A stretch of DNA of 64,000 nt from Nymphaea colorata (taxonomy: Eukaryota; Streptophyta; Magnoliopsida; Nymphaeales; Nymphaeaceae): assembly GCF_008831285.2 (NCBI RefSeq), contig NC_045140.1, positions 7,992,505 to 8,056,504 on the forward strand, given 5' to 3'. Below the pieces are notes generated by a model, which made no database searches, was not told the DNA's origin, and saw nothing but the letters and a program-made list of their open reading frames with translations. Below, one piece after another: positions 51,401-54,400 of this stretch. The translations under genes and the position numbers were made by a program. The stretch's first letter is position 1. Each line of letters starts with the position of its first letter.

Positions 51401-54400
51401 GCTAGTGCAAAAACACTTCCAAGTTCCAACTCTAATCAAGTCCCACCCAGTATTCTAGGTAAGCTTCTTTAAGCCCTTCCACAAGGACAAGCAAGATGCC
51501 GATCGGCCAAAGCCTGTTCGTAACCCTCCGAGTGTGAGGACGCAGCGCGAGTTCAAAAGGATATTGGACCATCAACTGAAGGGACAAAGCAAGTTCAGCT
51601 ACTACCAGGATTTCTTTGTAAAATGGAAAAGCCTTCTAGATAGTAAAACAACTAGGAACGAGATCATTCTTTGTGGCAATTCAAGGACAAAATGTTGCGC
51701 TACCTTGCTGGTTTGACAGGGATGTCAAACACAGTGGCGGGGAAGGCTTGTAACACAGCCAAAAACTCAGCCAAGCAAGCTCTTTTCTTGCCGAGACCTA
51801 GTTGGTAGTCTTGCCACGTAAGCCGCTATTCGGAGTTATTTACTCGCTGCCTAAGTTCTTAGTGGTTCCTGACTTAGGCGGAACCTGGCCACATCCGAAG
51901 TAGACACTTGCTGGAACGTGATGGGATGAACCGGCCTAACCATTGGACAGACAATGAGTGGCAAAGATCTAGCAAGGACAGCTCGGACAGAACCCTTCGT
52001 GAGGATATTCGAGGCAGAGATTCTTCGAAGCATCTGAGCAGGCAAGTGTTCGCAAAGGATAAAGGCCTTGTACTGCCTGGCTGGCCCAAGCTCTGCAGAG
52101 ATGCATGTGCGACACATGATTGGACCTTTGTAGACAATTGTCCCAGATCTCGAGGGCAACACGGACTCCACTGCAAAGGTTCAAAAGGCTAAACCACTAT
52201 GGCGTTTGAAATTCAAATGCGGGCAGGAAAGAGGCGGGATTGGCCCTTCAACGGATAGCGAGCGACCAACGCAGCGACACATGGTCGCTGGCCAAGTGCC
52301 ACTCGTCCCTTTGGCGTTGTACACTTGTAAAAATGGCAAAGTCATAAATAATGTAAGGACGTGCCTACAGAAGGCCATCCGCCCGGCCTTGCGAAGGCAT
52401 CAGGGAATCAATTGTATACTTTGTTCTTTAAGTGAATGAAAGAAGGGCCTCGGCCTTGAAGAAATCTCCAGAGTTGCTCCTTCGCTATAGAGTGGAAGTA
52501 CTATCGCAAGCACTTCTGCAACAACCCATCTCCGAACCTGTATTGCCTAGGAGGTTTGAAGGCTGTCAGTTGAGAACCTTAGGTTGCACCTGGCTCTCCA
52601 AAAGAAAAAAGAGTAGCCGCGTGACACTAGACAACCCAGGGTTGCTGCTGCTCCACATTGCTGGCCGACTTACTATTGCTGTTCACCATTTGTTGCTGGC
52701 TGGCCAACTCACTGTTGCTGTGATTGTTGTTGGGCACGCTTTGTCATTTCTCTATGGCCCGATTCTCTATCAGTATTTGGCCTGATTCACTTTGTTTGGC
52801 TTTGCACCGCCCACATTCTTTGTTCAGTTGTTACTAGTGCAATTCATTATTGTTGTTTGGCCTCAATTCTCTCATTGCCAACATTCTTCATTGTTGTTCA
52901 ACTGATTCTCTGATTCACAGTTTGCTGCTTCTACATTTTTTCACCAGGATTTGTGCTTGCACTCGCTGGTTTATGGCCTCTGCTTTAGGCATTCTGATTG
53001 GCCCTGCTGACTCTTCAGATTGCAGCCTTGCATGCACCACCTCCCCATTACCAACAACACCTTTTCATTAATGGCCGAATTAATCTAGCATCTGGTTCTG
53101 GTGTGCTGTTCTTCAGCCATCATTAGCCATTTTGCTATGCTCTGAACATTTATGGCCAATCTGGACCACCTTTTATGCCTCTTTATTTGAGAAATTGCTA
53201 CCGAGTTGTATTGATTTTTTTCGACTCACAAAATTCAGTTTGGCTCTGCTCAAGAACATTAACATAAAAGCAAAAAAGATAAAGAAATAAAAAATTAAGT
53301 GGCTCAAACAACAAAACATGAGGATTAGACTGCTAAAAGAAAAAGAAAAAGGAAAAAAAAAACTTAGCCTGTTCGGCACCTGTTAGAATATATTGTAATG
53401 GGAACCGGGTCCATATCTGGACCCGGTCCTATTGGGGCACGGATACCGAGGCAGGCTCGGTACCCTAGGCGGCACTCTTTCTCTCCCTCCTATATATTCT
53501 TCACTTACATGTAATTGTTGAGTTAAGTGAATATAATTTTCTCTCTCCTAGGGTTGCGGTTTGCCCCTAGGTCAGAGCTTCCCCGTGGTTTTTCACCTCC
53601 TTCTGAGGTTTTCCACGTATATTGTGTGTTCTTTCTCTGCTCTCTCCTTGTGGTTCGTGTTTCTACAGCACCAAATGGCCTAAAAGAGCATATGCAATCT
53701 AGGTGATGACCTAGGCATTTTCATATAAGAGGTCGCATCGGAACAGCCAACATATGCAACCAGCCAAGCTGGGGCCTAAGTGAACCTTTGAAACATATTG
53801 TACAAACACGAAAAGATTTTAGAAGAATGGAGTATAATTGCAACATGTCAATTCAATGGCAAAGTTGTAATCCTGGAATATAAGTAGTAACAGAATTTAG
53901 GTTGGCCAATGGCCGTTTTGCCTTGTATGGACATTAAAGAATCTAGTAGGGGAATCTCAGGGACAGACAAAATCTAATAATGAGGTTGACCACTTCATAT
54001 TATATTAAAACACCTAATTCTAAACAAACAAAACCCAGTGTTTTGAAGGATTACTTTTGCTCTTTTACCTTGCACAGGATATCAAAGCTAGAACTATGGC
54101 AAAGCATGAGATATTGACATCAAAATGCATAGAAAAAACTCATGAAAAAGGAAAGAGTACTGGAGAATATGAAGTTGGCTGATTTCAAGATAGGAATTCA
54201 TGCTGAGTTTGGAGAGTTGGTTGCGCCTTTGTTGAGAGCATGATATCCAGGAGTTGATTCATCATGCCCCAAGTTACTCTACAACCTTTTTTCTGTTTCC
54301 AATATGTTTGCTGGGTTTAGAACGTGTCTGTAGAAAAGCGAGAAATTAGTGAATTCTGACTTATTTTCATCTTACAATCACTAAAATTGCTTATTCTTGG

